DNA of 64,000 bases from Olleya marilimosa CAM030. GTDB taxonomy: Bacteria > Bacteroidota > Bacteroidia > Flavobacteriales > Flavobacteriaceae. Both the position numbers and the translations under genes were made by a program. Under the pieces are notes generated by a model. It was not told the DNA's origin. It worked only from the letters and a program-made list of their open reading frames with translations, and did no database searches. Positions within the stretch are counted from its first letter, which is position 1, and each line of letters begins with the position of its first letter. The stretch spans positions 620,001 through 684,000 of the forward strand of contig NZ_JADR01000001.1 of the NCBI RefSeq assembly GCF_000518485.1, read 5' to 3'. This document shows positions 1 through 9,753 of the stretch, one piece after another.

Positions 1-2
1 AT

Positions 3-1118
3 GTACAATTATTAATTTTAGTACCTTCTAGAGAGCTAGCTATTCAGATAGAACAAGTGATTCGTACCATGGGAACAGGTTTTAAAGCCAATGCTGTCTA
101 TGGAGGAAGACATTTTAGTAAAGATAAAATTGATTTAGCCCACACACCAGCTATTCTAGTAGGTACACCAGGACGTGTCGCTGACCATTTAAGACGCGAA
201 ACCTTTTTAGTAGATGATATTAGTACTCTAGTTTTAGACGAATTTGATAAGTCTTTAGAAGTCGGTTTTGAAAAAGAAATGAGTGAGATTATTGCTAGTC
301 TACCACATATTAAAAAACGAATATTAACTTCTGCTACGCAAGACATGGAAATTCCACGTTTTGTCGGTCTTGAAAATGAATTAATTATTGATTATTCAGA
401 TACTAAGGTTTCAAATTTAGAAATCAAGCAAGTGATATCACCTGATAAAAATAAACTTCAAACTTTAGTCGATTTATTACATGATATTGGTAATAAGCCA
501 GGTATTATATTTTGTAATTACAAAGACACTATTCAATTTGTAAGCGATTTTTTAAATAAAAATAACATTCCTCATGGTTGCTTTCAAGGCGGAATGGAGC
601 AAATTGATAGAGAACGTGCATTAATAAAATTTAGAAACGGAACTCACCAAATTATAATTGCCACAGACCTTGCTGCTCGTGGTTTAGATATTCCAGAATT
701 AAATTATATAATACATTATCAATTACCTTTAAAAGCAGAAGAGTTTACACATCGTAACGGTCGTACTGCACGTATGAATGCAGAGGGAACATCTTATGTT
801 ATACAATGGGAAGGAGAACGTCTACCTGATTTTATTAATTTTGATGCTACTGTAACACCAAAAGGAACGGTAAATACTTTAGCTACAGATTGGGCAACTC
901 TATTTATTTCTGGAGGACGTAAAGATAAAATTTCAAAAGGTGATGTTGCTGGTGTATTGTTTAAACAATGTCATCTAGAAAAATCTGAAATTGGAACTAT
1001 AGAGCTTAAACAAGACTGTGTGTTTGTAGCTATTCCAAAAAACAAAGCATCTATTATCGTCGATAAAATTAATAATACTAGATTAAAAAAGAAAAAGGTA
1101 AGAGTTTACACTATTTAA
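3..1118 (+). CDS. DEAD-box ATP-dependent RNA helicase, DbpA-like (5' end outside window)
   Basis: The reading frame is open from base 3, so the start and the Q motif and Walker A lie upstream. In this frame the first residues contain motif Ia (PSRELA), followed by the TPGR motif, a DEFD form of the DEAD box, SAT, and the C-terminal helicase motifs ATDLAARGLD and HRNGRTAR. The last ~70 residues resemble the DbpA RNA-binding domain, which in E. coli DbpA targets 23S rRNA hairpin 92. The expected role is RNA unwinding in ribosome assembly or cold adaptation. DEFD instead of DEAD at motif II is a modest variation. A weak hairpin follows the stop codon. The helicase family is certain; the DbpA subgroup is inferred from the C-terminal domain. 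Confidence 0.9.
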   Translation, partial: VQLLILVPSRELAIQIEQVIRTMGTGFKANAVYGGRHFSKDKIDLAHTPAILVGTPGRVADHLRRETFLVDDISTLVLDEFDKSLEVGFEKEMSEIIASLPHIKKRILTSATQDMEIPRFVGLENELIIDYSDTKVSNLEIKQVISPDKNKLQTLVDLLHDIGNKPGIIFCNYKDTIQFVSDFLNKNNIPHGCFQGGMEQIDRERALIKFRNGTHQIIIATDLAARGLDIPELNYIIHYQLPLKAEEFTHRNGRTARMNAEGTSYVIQWEGERLPDFINFDATVTPKGTVNTLATDWATLFISGGRKDKISKGDVAGVLFKQCHLEKSEIGTIELKQDCVFVAIPKNKASIIVDKINNTRLKKKKVRVYTI

Positions 1119-1119
1119 C

Positions 1120-1153
1120 TAATACACTTAACTTATCTAACTTTAGTGTATTA
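1120..1153 (+). terminator. Possible weak terminator hairpin after the helicase gene
   Basis: The arms taatacact and agtgtatta form a 9-bp perfect stem around a 16-base loop just after the stop codon. There is no strong T-run, so termination strength is uncertain. Confidence 0.35.
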
Positions 1154-1258
1154 TTTAACCTAAATTTAATTCCACTTATTGTTTAATCATTTTTAAGTCT
1201 AATAATTAACAATTTATTAATAAAACAGTTAAAAATTTTAATATTAATATAAAACCTT

Positions 1259-1288
1259 TATATTTGGTCAACCAGTTTGGTAAACCAA
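1259..1288 (+). promoter_or_regulatory. Promoter -7 box with twin GntR-type operator, lyase operon
   Basis: A Bacteroidota -7 box TATATTTG (1259-1266) runs directly into two palindromes spaced 13 bp apart: TTGGTCAACCAG (1264-1275) and TTGGTAAACCAA (1277-1288). The arrangement is nearly identical to that upstream of the SusC gene (9695-9724). No clear -33 TTTG is seen at the right distance. The likely ligand-responsive repressor is the FadR-family GntR protein encoded at 16413. Binding here would block RNA polymerase. Confidence 0.7.
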
Positions 1289-1312
1289 TTTGTAAAGTTT
1301 TATATTTTAATA

Positions 1313-2236
1313 ATGAAATTCGCTATTTCTTCAAACGCATTTATATTAAAAACAGCATTGTTTTTAACACTATGGATGTCATGCTCGTCTACTGATAATC
1401 AGGAGGAAAGCATAGCAAATATACCAACGACGGTAAACTCACCTCAAACAGTAAACAATAGTGCTATAATAGATTTTAGTAACTGGAAATTGACTTTACC
1501 AGTTGACCAAAACAATAATGGCTCTCCAGACGAGTATCAACCAAACCAACTAGTAAATTTTGGATATCAAAATATAGAAGCGGTACAACCTTATTTATAT
1601 AATGATTTGTCAAATACTGCTTTAGTATTTTACACATTTCCAGAAATTTCGACCTCAAATAGTTCATATTCCAGAACAGAACTTAGAGAATTAATCAATC
1701 CTAATAATGCCAAGCAAAATTGGTCTTTATCTGATGGAGGAGAAATGATTGGCAGACTGCAATTAGAATCTATATCAGAGGATTTAGAGACAAATGCTAA
1801 TTACCATAAAGTCATTGTAATGCAAATTCACGGAATTATAACAGAAGAGGATATGGCTAGTCATGGATTGTCTTCTAATAATGGACCTCCTTTAATTAAA
1901 ATATATTGGAAGGACGGTTACCTATGGTCTCATAAAAAATCTTTAGTAGACCAAACCACTTCAGGTGATGCGCTTCTTGACACGTCTAGTGCAACATGGT
2001 TTGACATAAAAGATAATTTAGGTTACGTTGGATTTGAAGCATTTGATTTTAGGATTTCGGCTTCAACAGGTAGAGTAGAAGTACAGTTAAATAATCAAGA
2101 ACCACTTGTGTATACTGACATTAGTTTAAATAAATGGCCTTTTCACAACTATTTTAAAGCTGGAAATTATTTAGGTACGACAAGTCCAAATGGTTTTGCG
2201 TACATCAAATATTTTAGTTTAAACGTGACACATTAA
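1313..2236 (+). CDS. Alginate lyase, polysaccharide lyase family 7, lipoprotein
   Basis: The 307-residue protein has the three hallmark PL7 motifs: RTELRE (R121), QIH (Q171-H173), and YFKAGNY near the C-terminus. PL7 enzymes cleave alginate by beta-elimination through the conserved Gln, His, Arg and Tyr. The N-terminus has a hydrophobic stretch ending in WMSC (C24), a probable lipoprotein signal, so the enzyme is probably anchored in the outer membrane. The start at 1313 (MKF) fits this signal; the longer frame from a TTG at 1277 would overlap the operator. It is the first gene of the lyase unit, 25 bp before the PL6 gene. The alginate role is supported by all its neighbours. Confidence 0.92.
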   Translation: MKFAISSNAFILKTALFLTLWMSCSSTDNQEESIANIPTTVNSPQTVNNSAIIDFSNWKLTLPVDQNNNGSPDEYQPNQLVNFGYQNIEAVQPYLYNDLSNTALVFYTFPEISTSNSSYSRTELRELINPNNAKQNWSLSDGGEMIGRLQLESISEDLETNANYHKVIVMQIHGIITEEDMASHGLSSNNGPPLIKIYWKDGYLWSHKKSLVDQTTSGDALLDTSSATWFDIKDNLGYVGFEAFDFRISASTGRVEVQLNNQEPLVYTDISLNKWPFHNYFKAGNYLGTTSPNGFAYIKYFSLNVTH

Positions 2237-2261
2237 TAATTATAATTTAATCAATTTATAG

Positions 2262-4565
2262 ATGAAAAAAATAATAACGCTTTTTGTATTGTCTTTAATA
2301 TTAGTTTCTTGCGGAAACTCTGACACCTTAAACAATATCAAAGTAAATTCAATTGAAGCATTGCATGAAGCTATTAAAAATAGTAGTGCTGGAGATAATA
2401 TAATATTAGCAAATGGCGTCTATAAAGATGTTGAAATTGAATTTTATGGTCATGGGACTGCAAATAAACCAATCACATTAAAAGCTGAAACTCCAGGAGA
2501 AGTAAGTATAGAAGGAGTTTCTAATTTAAAAATTGGTGGAGACTATTTAGTAGTAGAAGGCCTACATTTTAAAAATGGATATACACCTTCAAAAAATGTT
2601 ATTCAATTTAAAATAAATGACACTTTAATAGCTAATCACAGTACAGTAACTAATTGTGTAATTGATGCTTTTACACAACCAGATAGAGATGTTAGTGATC
2701 ATTGGGTTGAGTTTTGGGGACGTCATAACCAATTAAGTAATAATTATATTACCGGAAAATCAAATTTTGGTCCAACCGTAATGGTAAGATTGGATGGTAA
2801 CCAACATATAAAAAACTACCATCAAATAATAAATAACCATTTTGGACCTAGACCAAGAAAAGGAGGTCCACATGGTGAGACAATGCAAATAGGAGATAGT
2901 GGTACATCTATGACACCATCACATACCAATGTAGAAAACAATTTATTTGAACGTTGTAATGGTGAAGTTGAAATTATCTCAAGTAAATCTAATAACAATA
3001 CTTTTAAAAACAACGTGTTTTTTGAAAGCGAAGGCTCTTTAGTTTTACGTCACGGAAACTATGCTACAATTGATGGAAACATTTTTATAGGTAATGATAA
3101 TTCTGAATTTATTGGCGGAATTAGAGTTATTAATACAGGACATTGGATTACAAATAATTACTTCTATAAATTAAAAGGATCAACATTTAGAGCGCCTTTA
3201 GCAATAATGAATGGAATTCCTAAATCACCTTTAAATCGTTATAATCAAGTAACAGACGTTGTTATAGCACATAACTCCTTTATAGATACAAAAACACCTT
3301 TTCATTTTAGTGTTGGATCAAATGTTAGTCAAAGCGAAGTATTACCTAAGTCCGAAATCCGTTCGGCACGACCAATAAGAACTGTAATTGCTAATAATAT
3401 ATTATATAATCAAACGCCTTTTGATTTTCCTATTAAAAATTACGACAAGGTAGATGGTGTTTTATTTAAAAACAATTATACAAATAGTGCTAATAAAAGT
3501 GAGGTTAAACCAAAAGGTTTAATAACAGCAAATATGGATGTTACCAAAGTGTCGTCTCAATTAATGGTACCAAAAATAGATAATAGTAATGTGTATTTAG
3601 GTTTTGATTTTGAAACGATTGACACTGACCTTTTCGGGAATAAAAGAACTTCAGAAAATAATGCTGTAGGAGCTATAATCAATACAGGAGATTATAAAGC
3701 ATTATACGATTCATCAAATTACGGAACGGATTGGTTTGATACTAAAAAAGCAAAAACTGAAGCTAAAACAATTAAAGTAAGTACATCAACTCAATTAATA
3801 GAAGCTTTAGCAAAAGCAAACTCAGGAGATACAATAAGCTTACAAGCTGGAGATTACCAAATTAATGAAGCTTTACCAATTTCTAAATTAATTACATTAA
3901 AGTCTTCAGATAAAAATAATAAAGCAGAAATAAGCTTCACATCTAATACTACAGCTTTTTCAATGCAGCCAAAAGGCGTGTTACATATTGAAGACCTTAT
4001 TTTAAAAGGAAACCAAACGCAAGCTGCTTTTAAAACATTAGATAAAAATATGAGTAGCGCTTATGGCTTGTGGCTAAATAATACTGAGGTTAGTGAGTTT
4101 AACAGCGTATTAGAAGTATCTAAAGGGTCTTTTGCAGATACCGTTTCGGTAGCTAATTCCATTATTAAAAACTGTAAGAGTGGGATTCAATTAAATAAAG
4201 AAACTAACGACAAAGGTGATTATAACAGTGAGTTTGTTTACGTAACTAATAATACTTTTAGTAATGTAGATGCTAATGTTTTAAATTATTATCGTGGTGG
4301 TTATGACGAGTCTACTATTGGCGGAAACTTAGTATTTAAGGATAATACAGTAACAAATTGTGGAACAGCAGAAACCGAAAATATCTTAATTAAAAACAGA
4401 GGTATTGTTAATGTTGAATTTGCTAATAATACCTTTAAAAATAATCCAGTTAAGGTTGTAGCTGTCCTTTGGGGAGAAAAAGATCAAAAACCTGAAAATA
4501 ATACTATTACTAATTCTGGTGAAATTAAAGTTGTACAGAATTTAAAACTGAAATTAATGTATTAG
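2262..4565 (+). CDS. Alginate lyase, polysaccharide lyase family 6, lipoprotein
   Basis: The 767-residue protein has a lipoprotein signal (LVSC, C17) and a long right-handed beta-helix pattern of short N/T-rich strands, in two halves (about 25-480 and 500-760). This matches two-domain PL6 alginate lyases such as AlyGC. The pocket is recognisable: E235 and E237 fit the Ca2+ ligands, and K242 and R263 lie 21 residues apart, the spacing of the catalytic Lys/Arg pair in AlyGC. The predicted reaction is exolytic or endolytic beta-elimination on alginate, often G- or MG-rich. The gene lies one base before the next gene, so it is co-transcribed and probably translationally coupled. Confidence 0.9.
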   Translation: MKKIITLFVLSLILVSCGNSDTLNNIKVNSIEALHEAIKNSSAGDNIILANGVYKDVEIEFYGHGTANKPITLKAETPGEVSIEGVSNLKIGGDYLVVEGLHFKNGYTPSKNVIQFKINDTLIANHSTVTNCVIDAFTQPDRDVSDHWVEFWGRHNQLSNNYITGKSNFGPTVMVRLDGNQHIKNYHQIINNHFGPRPRKGGPHGETMQIGDSGTSMTPSHTNVENNLFERCNGEVEIISSKSNNNTFKNNVFFESEGSLVLRHGNYATIDGNIFIGNDNSEFIGGIRVINTGHWITNNYFYKLKGSTFRAPLAIMNGIPKSPLNRYNQVTDVVIAHNSFIDTKTPFHFSVGSNVSQSEVLPKSEIRSARPIRTVIANNILYNQTPFDFPIKNYDKVDGVLFKNNYTNSANKSEVKPKGLITANMDVTKVSSQLMVPKIDNSNVYLGFDFETIDTDLFGNKRTSENNAVGAIINTGDYKALYDSSNYGTDWFDTKKAKTEAKTIKVSTSTQLIEALAKANSGDTISLQAGDYQINEALPISKLITLKSSDKNNKAEISFTSNTTAFSMQPKGVLHIEDLILKGNQTQAAFKTLDKNMSSAYGLWLNNTEVSEFNSVLEVSKGSFADTVSVANSIIKNCKSGIQLNKETNDKGDYNSEFVYVTNNTFSNVDANVLNYYRGGYDESTIGGNLVFKDNTVTNCGTAETENILIKNRGIVNVEFANNTFKNNPVKVVAVLWGEKDQKPENNTITNSGEIKVVQNLKLKLMY

Positions 4566-4566
4566 T

Positions 4567-6852
4567 ATGAAAGTCTTTTGCTTCAATTTAATAATATGTT
4601 TAGGTTTTGTGCACATTTTAGGTGCTCAAAATATTCCATCTGATAAAGTTTTAACTATCCAAGAGCTGAGTAATTATTTAACTAAGCCTGTAAAAAAACA
4701 ACTTAGTGTAAATGGTGAAATTTCAGAGCAACGATTGGCTGAGTATTTCAGAGAAAAATTCTCAGAACGTTATTTTTATGATTGGAAAACTAACGAAGCA
4801 AGATTTAAAGAATACAAAAATTTGTATCCAGAAGCTGAAGCTGGTCATACAGAACGTGCGTTAGACCATTTAGCAAAATTCCCATCTAATGCACAATGGA
4901 AACTACCTTTTAATTATCAAAATGGTCAACCCGTAAATACCTATGCTTTAAGGCATTTGGCTAGACAGCACAAAATGGTAGATATAGGCTACTATTACTT
5001 TTATCAAAATAAAGACATAACATTTTTAGACTATTTTACTCAGCAATTAGCATCGTTAAACAAAGCATTATCAAATAATCAATTTGAAATTATTGCAGAT
5101 GGTAATGGTGTTTACGAAGCCTTTAGGTCTGGTTATCGTGTAATTAATTGGTTAAAGTTACATAGTTTGTTTTTAGGACAATCGGGTTATTCTGATCAAG
5201 AGCAACTGGTAACCATCGCTACTTTTTTGCAGCATGCACAACATTTATTTGAAAACAATCAAGAATTTGTACCTGGTAATCACCAAACTAGAGGATTAAC
5301 CGCTTTAGCAATGATTGCAATTATTTTAAAAGATTTTGAAGGTGCAGATCAATGGTATAATCATGCTATGAGTCTTTTAGGAGTGCATTTAGATAAGGAA
5401 ATTAATAATGACGGTTTCCAGTTTGAACGTACAGTGCATTACCACATTAGCGACATTGGGACTTATTATTATGTCTATCAATTAGCTAAAAAAAGTAATC
5501 TACCAATACAAGCGGTGTGGGAAAGCAAACTAAAATCTTTGTTCACAACGCTTTCAAAAATTGCTTTTCCAGATAAATCTGCTCCAGTGTTGTCAGATGA
5601 TACAGATACACCTTGGTCAGAAACAAACGATATTTCTGGAGCAATGACTTTAGGATATCTTCTTTTTGAAAATCCAGAAATCGGTTATTTTGCTAATGAT
5701 AAATTAAGCACTAAGTTTTATTGGACAGCTAGCCAATCTCAATTAGATAAACTTAAAAACAAGCAAACATCAGCTCCAAAAGCATTATCGTTAGACTTTC
5801 CTGATACTGGTTATTATTTTATGAGAGAAGGTTGGGATAAAGATGATACTGTCATGGTTATTTCAGCAGGAGTAGACCCAATTAAACCAGACCATCAACA
5901 TGGTGATATATTGGGAATACAAGCAATGGCTAATGGAAAAGTTGTTTTACCTAATTATCAGGTTAGATATTCTCTTTTAGATTTAGAATTATTTAAAAAC
6001 TCCATGACCAAGAATGTTGCTTTGGTAGATAATCAACTACTTGGTAAACAATATACAAGTAACAAAGGAGGTAGCGGTTTTGGAAAATTTAAAAAATTAC
6101 CAAAACCAAAAACATTAACATGGTCTACTAATAAGGCGTTGGATGTTTTTGTAGGCAGTCATGATGGTTTTAGTAATATTGGTGTTGATTATACAAGACA
6201 AGTTATTGCTTTAAACAAAGAGTTTTGGATAGTAAAAGATAATTTTGAATCACAAACTAATCATACCTATAAACAGGTATGGCAAGGTCATTATAGTCAA
6301 GAAAATGGTCCAAACTTGTTACGATCTTCGTTTGATGATGGTTCTGGTTTAGATATTTTACAACTACATACAGTTGATAGTGTACAAACAGATGGAGCAA
6401 GAGGTAAGCAATGGTCTGTGGTTTCTAAAAACAGTGACAAGTCATTCAGTTTTATAAGTGTAATTTTTCCTTTTAAAACTTATGATAAGCGTATTGACGA
6501 AACGCTTAGTGTTCCAGAATTGAAAGGTTGGATATTAAATCAATCTAACTGGAAAACTAACAACAAACAATCTGTGTCGTTAACTAAAGCAGAGACTTCA
6601 TTATTATTTTCTGTTCAAACCATAACGGATAAACAAGTATCGATTTCATTTTCAAAAACTTCAGATGTTTATATTACTCGCAATAATAATACGATAACAA
6701 TACAATTATTATCTCAACCATATAATGATTTAAATATGCAAGTAATGGTAGATGGTAAACCCTTCAAAATAGTAAATAAAACAGTTTATAATTCTGGTAA
6801 AATCCCTGTAAATGGAAATCAGGAATATATATTAGAGTTTGCCAAAAATTAA
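4567..6852 (+). CDS. Heparinase II/III-family polysaccharide lyase, probable alginate lyase
   Basis: The 761-residue protein has a signal peptide (MKVFCF...GAQ), an alpha-rich toroid N-terminal half and a beta-sandwich C-terminal half typical of heparinase II/III-type lyases. Candidate catalytic residues are N238/H239 in a GNHQTRG motif, Y292 in HYHISD, and the C-terminal DHQHGD motif. It differs clearly from the adjacent PL17 protein, so it is not a simple duplicate. The CAZy family cannot be fixed by eye: PL17_2, PL15, PL39 or a neighbouring class are possible. Its position between PL6 and PL17 lyases makes alginate or its oligomers the likely substrate. It starts 1 bp after PL6 and ends 6 bp before PL17. 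Confidence 0.75.
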   Translation: MKVFCFNLIICLGFVHILGAQNIPSDKVLTIQELSNYLTKPVKKQLSVNGEISEQRLAEYFREKFSERYFYDWKTNEARFKEYKNLYPEAEAGHTERALDHLAKFPSNAQWKLPFNYQNGQPVNTYALRHLARQHKMVDIGYYYFYQNKDITFLDYFTQQLASLNKALSNNQFEIIADGNGVYEAFRSGYRVINWLKLHSLFLGQSGYSDQEQLVTIATFLQHAQHLFENNQEFVPGNHQTRGLTALAMIAIILKDFEGADQWYNHAMSLLGVHLDKEINNDGFQFERTVHYHISDIGTYYYVYQLAKKSNLPIQAVWESKLKSLFTTLSKIAFPDKSAPVLSDDTDTPWSETNDISGAMTLGYLLFENPEIGYFANDKLSTKFYWTASQSQLDKLKNKQTSAPKALSLDFPDTGYYFMREGWDKDDTVMVISAGVDPIKPDHQHGDILGIQAMANGKVVLPNYQVRYSLLDLELFKNSMTKNVALVDNQLLGKQYTSNKGGSGFGKFKKLPKPKTLTWSTNKALDVFVGSHDGFSNIGVDYTRQVIALNKEFWIVKDNFESQTNHTYKQVWQGHYSQENGPNLLRSSFDDGSGLDILQLHTVDSVQTDGARGKQWSVVSKNSDKSFSFISVIFPFKTYDKRIDETLSVPELKGWILNQSNWKTNNKQSVSLTKAETSLLFSVQTITDKQVSISFSKTSDVYITRNNNTITIQLLSQPYNDLNMQVMVDGKPFKIVNKTVYNSGKIPVNGNQEYILEFAKN

Positions 6853-6858
6853 AAAATC

Positions 6859-9147
6859 ATGACTAATAAAATAGATTTAATATTAAAATACAGCTTGTTT
6901 TTACTGGTTTTTATCATGTTATCTTGTAATAACAAGGAAACAACTGTAATAAAAAACAAAATTCTTAAAGATAATTCTAATGCTAAAGAAGCGCATCCAA
7001 AATTGATTTTGACTGCTCAAGGCGTTAAAGAAATTAGAGCCCAATTAGGTAGTATCCCAATTTTTGATAAAACCTTACAATCAGTAAAAGAAGAAGTAGA
7101 TGCCGAAATTGTTTTAGGTATAGATACACCAATTCCTGTAGACTATTCTGGTGGTTACACACATGTACGTCATAAAAGCAATATGATGGTCATGCAAAAA
7201 GCTGGTGTGTTGTATCAAATTTTAGATGATGAAAAATATGCTAAATATGTAAAAGATATGTTGATGCAATATGAAGCGCTTTATAAAACGTTACCATTAC
7301 ATCCCAAAACAAGATCTTATGCAAGAGGTAAATTATTTTGGCAATGTTTAAATGACTCTAATTGGTTAGTATATGTCAGTCAGGCTTACGATTGTATTTA
7401 TAATTATTTAACCAAAGAAGAACGTGATACATTAGAAACCAACTTATTTAAACCATTTGCAGATCATATCTCTGTAGACAGTCCGCAATTTTACCAACGC
7501 GTCCACAACCATAGTACTTGGGGTAATGCAGCTGTTGGTATGATAGGTTTAGTGATGGACGATCAAGAATTAATAGATCGTGCTTTATACGGAATTAAAG
7601 ACTTAAAGTTAGATACTAATAAAAAAGACGATGATGGTGGCTTTTTAAATAAAGATGGTAAAGCTGGTTTTTTAGCAAACATAGAAGAACCATTTTCTCC
7701 AGATGGATATTATAACGAAGGACCTTATTACCAACGTTACGCCATGTATCCTTTTTTAATTTTTGCTGAAGGATTGCATAACGTGAAACCAGAATTAAAA
7801 ATATTTGAATACAAAGATGGTGTTTTACTTAAATCCATTAATGCTTTATTGAATTTATCTGATGCAGATGGCGATTTTTTTCCTTTAAACGATGGTCAAA
7901 AAGGCATGTCTTATTACACTAGTGCTTTAGTTACTGCTGTAGATATTTCTTATCATTTTGGGACTCAAGATCCAGGTTTACTTAGTATTGCGCAAAAACA
8001 AGATCGTGTGTTATTGGACGACTCTGGATTAGCTGTTGCACTAGGTATTAAAAATAATCAAGCAAAACCGTTTACTAAAAAATCAATAAACCTATCAGAT
8101 GGTCCAAACGGAACACAAGGAGGAGTGGCTATTTTAAGAAACGAAGCAATAGAACTAGTCTTTAAATATGCAGCACAAGGTTCTAGTCATGGTCATTACG
8201 ATAAGCTATCCTATTCTTTGTATGAAAAAGGTGAAGAAATTCTTCAAGATTATGGTTTATCAAGATTTGTAAACATCGAGCAAAAAGGTGGTGGAAATTA
8301 TTTAAAAGAAAACAAAACTTGGGCAAAACAAACCATTGCACACAATACGGTAACTCAAAATGAAACGTCACATTTTGATGCAAAATATGAAGTTGGTAGT
8401 CAACATCATTCGGTTTTAAATTACTTTACTTCAGATAATGATAATGTACAAGTCGCTAGTGCAAAAGAGACTAATGCCTATCCAGGTACAGAGCTATTAC
8501 GTACTATGGCTATTATTAAAGATCAGGATTTTGAAAAACCTTATGTGTTAGACATCATGAAAATTACTTCAGATAAAGCTAATAAATATGACTTTCCGTA
8601 TTACTTCTTAGGTCAACTTATACAAACTAATTTTGACTATAAAGTACCAGCTACACTAAACCCATTAGGCACCAAAAATGGTTATCAACATTTATATGTA
8701 GAAGCAACAGCAAATGCAACTAGTGAAAACACTCAGTTATCATGGTTAAATAAAGGCAAGTTTTACACCTTAACCACTTTAACAGACACTAATGATCAAT
8801 TGTATTTTACCAGAATTGGAGCAAATGATCCAGACTTTAATTTAAGACGTGAAGCTGCGTTTATGTTAAGACGAAAAAATGCTAAAAACACAATTTTTGT
8901 ATCAACCATTGAAGCCCATGGAAGTTATAGTCCAGTAACAGAGTCTGCTATTAACTCTAACAGTAACATAAAACAATTAGAAGTGGTATTAAATACCGAC
9001 GCGTATACAGCAATTTTAATTACAAACATAAAAGGTAATACCAAACTGTTTATAACATCAAATACAAATGCTTCAAAAACAGGTAAACACAATGTAACAA
9101 TCAACGATAAGAATTATGAGTGGTCAGGTTCTTATTATTTCAAATAA
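6859..9147 (+). CDS. Oligoalginate lyase, polysaccharide lyase family 17
   Basis: The 762-residue lipoprotein (signal ending LSC, C23) matches PL17 exolytic oligoalginate lyases such as Alg17c. The HPKLILT start of the mature domain, GGYTH (98-102), N217/H218 in HNHSTW, and SPDGYYNEGPYYQRY (280-294), with its Tyr cluster, are all recognisable; Alg17c uses an Asn/His/Tyr set for catalysis. A heparinase II/III-like beta domain follows (GSSHGHYDKLSY). The product would be the unsaturated monouronate, which non-enzymatically or with KdgF becomes DEH. KdgF is the next gene, 25 bp downstream, a sensible functional order. Confidence 0.92.
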   Translation: MTNKIDLILKYSLFLLVFIMLSCNNKETTVIKNKILKDNSNAKEAHPKLILTAQGVKEIRAQLGSIPIFDKTLQSVKEEVDAEIVLGIDTPIPVDYSGGYTHVRHKSNMMVMQKAGVLYQILDDEKYAKYVKDMLMQYEALYKTLPLHPKTRSYARGKLFWQCLNDSNWLVYVSQAYDCIYNYLTKEERDTLETNLFKPFADHISVDSPQFYQRVHNHSTWGNAAVGMIGLVMDDQELIDRALYGIKDLKLDTNKKDDDGGFLNKDGKAGFLANIEEPFSPDGYYNEGPYYQRYAMYPFLIFAEGLHNVKPELKIFEYKDGVLLKSINALLNLSDADGDFFPLNDGQKGMSYYTSALVTAVDISYHFGTQDPGLLSIAQKQDRVLLDDSGLAVALGIKNNQAKPFTKKSINLSDGPNGTQGGVAILRNEAIELVFKYAAQGSSHGHYDKLSYSLYEKGEEILQDYGLSRFVNIEQKGGGNYLKENKTWAKQTIAHNTVTQNETSHFDAKYEVGSQHHSVLNYFTSDNDNVQVASAKETNAYPGTELLRTMAIIKDQDFEKPYVLDIMKITSDKANKYDFPYYFLGQLIQTNFDYKVPATLNPLGTKNGYQHLYVEATANATSENTQLSWLNKGKFYTLTTLTDTNDQLYFTRIGANDPDFNLRREAAFMLRRKNAKNTIFVSTIEAHGSYSPVTESAINSNSNIKQLEVVLNTDAYTAILITNIKGNTKLFITSNTNASKTGKHNVTINDKNYEWSGSYYFK

Positions 9148-9172
9148 AATAAAAACGACAAATTAATAGATT

Positions 9173-9544
9173 ATGAAAAGATTTAGTGAAAAGTATGTCA
9201 TTACAAAAGACATGGAATGGGAAGCACTTGGAGGAGGAGTGTCAAGAAAATTTTTAGGATATGACAACCAAATCATGATGGTAAAAGTAAAATTTGAAAA
9301 AGGTGCATTAGGTGCTCCTCATCAACATTTTCACACACAAGCTACCTATTGTGTTTCAGGAAAATTTGAATTTGAAATTGATGGAGTAAAACAAATTATT
9401 GAAGCTGGAGATGGTGTATATATTCAGCCTAATTTATTACACAGTGCAGTTTGCTTAGAGGAAGGTATTTTAATTGACACATTTAGTCCAGTAAGAGAAG
9501 ATTTTTTAAGCGGAGGAGAGGTCTCATATTTTGGACATAAATAA
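9173..9544 (+). CDS. kdgF: KdgF-like cupin, unsaturated uronate linearisation
   Basis: The 123-residue protein is a single cupin domain without a signal peptide. The metal motif fits the cupin pattern, with H50, H52, Q56 and H90, including G44-x5-H-x-H-x3-Q-x6-G63. KdgF converts 4,5-unsaturated monouronates from pectin or alginate into the linear keto sugar (DKI or DEH) for the downstream reductase. The location immediately after the PL17 exolyase gene supports this role. It is the last gene of the lyase unit; the region after it holds the next promoter. Confidence 0.85.
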   Translation: MKRFSEKYVITKDMEWEALGGGVSRKFLGYDNQIMMVKVKFEKGALGAPHQHFHTQATYCVSGKFEFEIDGVKQIIEAGDGVYIQPNLLHSAVCLEEGILIDTFSPVREDFLSGGEVSYFGHK

Positions 9545-9672
9545 TTTTTTTTCTACAAACCTTAAGCCTTAGGACATTAGCTAATAGTAGTAAAACCAAT
9601 ACATAGAGATAAAGATGTTTGTTATTTTAACTCAAACATCTTCTATTTTAACATATAAAATTTACGAAAACG

Positions 9673-9702
9673 TTGTAATTAACAAAATTTTATATATATT
9701 TG
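9673..9702 (+). promoter_or_regulatory. Bacteroidota promoter of the susCD alginate operon
   Basis: A GTTG element (TTG at 9673-9675) stands 19 bp before TATATTTG (9695-9702), matching the Bacteroidota -33/-7 consensus (TTTG, N19-21, TAnnTTTG). The -7 box overlaps the operator that follows, so repressor binding should exclude polymerase. The start of SusC is ~210 bp downstream, giving a long leader. Confidence 0.7.
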
Positions 9703-9724
9703 GTAAACCAGATTGGTAAACCAA
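9700..9724 (+). promoter_or_regulatory. Twin GntR-type operator of the susCD operon
   Basis: Two copies of TTGGTAAACCA(G/A) lie 13 bp apart (9700-9711 and 9713-9724), each a palindrome. The same pair, with one base changed, sits at 1264-1288. FadR-subfamily GntR proteins bind palindromes with TGGT/ACCA half-sites, and such a protein is encoded at 16413. The assignment is an inference from sequence symmetry and gene context. Confidence 0.7.
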
Positions 9725-9753
9725 TTGTAAATCTGGTATTTAATGTATAAAAA

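Noticed and set aside
1264-1288. Reading the twin palindrome as a LacI-type operator
   Set aside because: No LacI-family gene is in the locus, while a FadR-subfamily GntR gene is; LacI operators also usually have a central CG.
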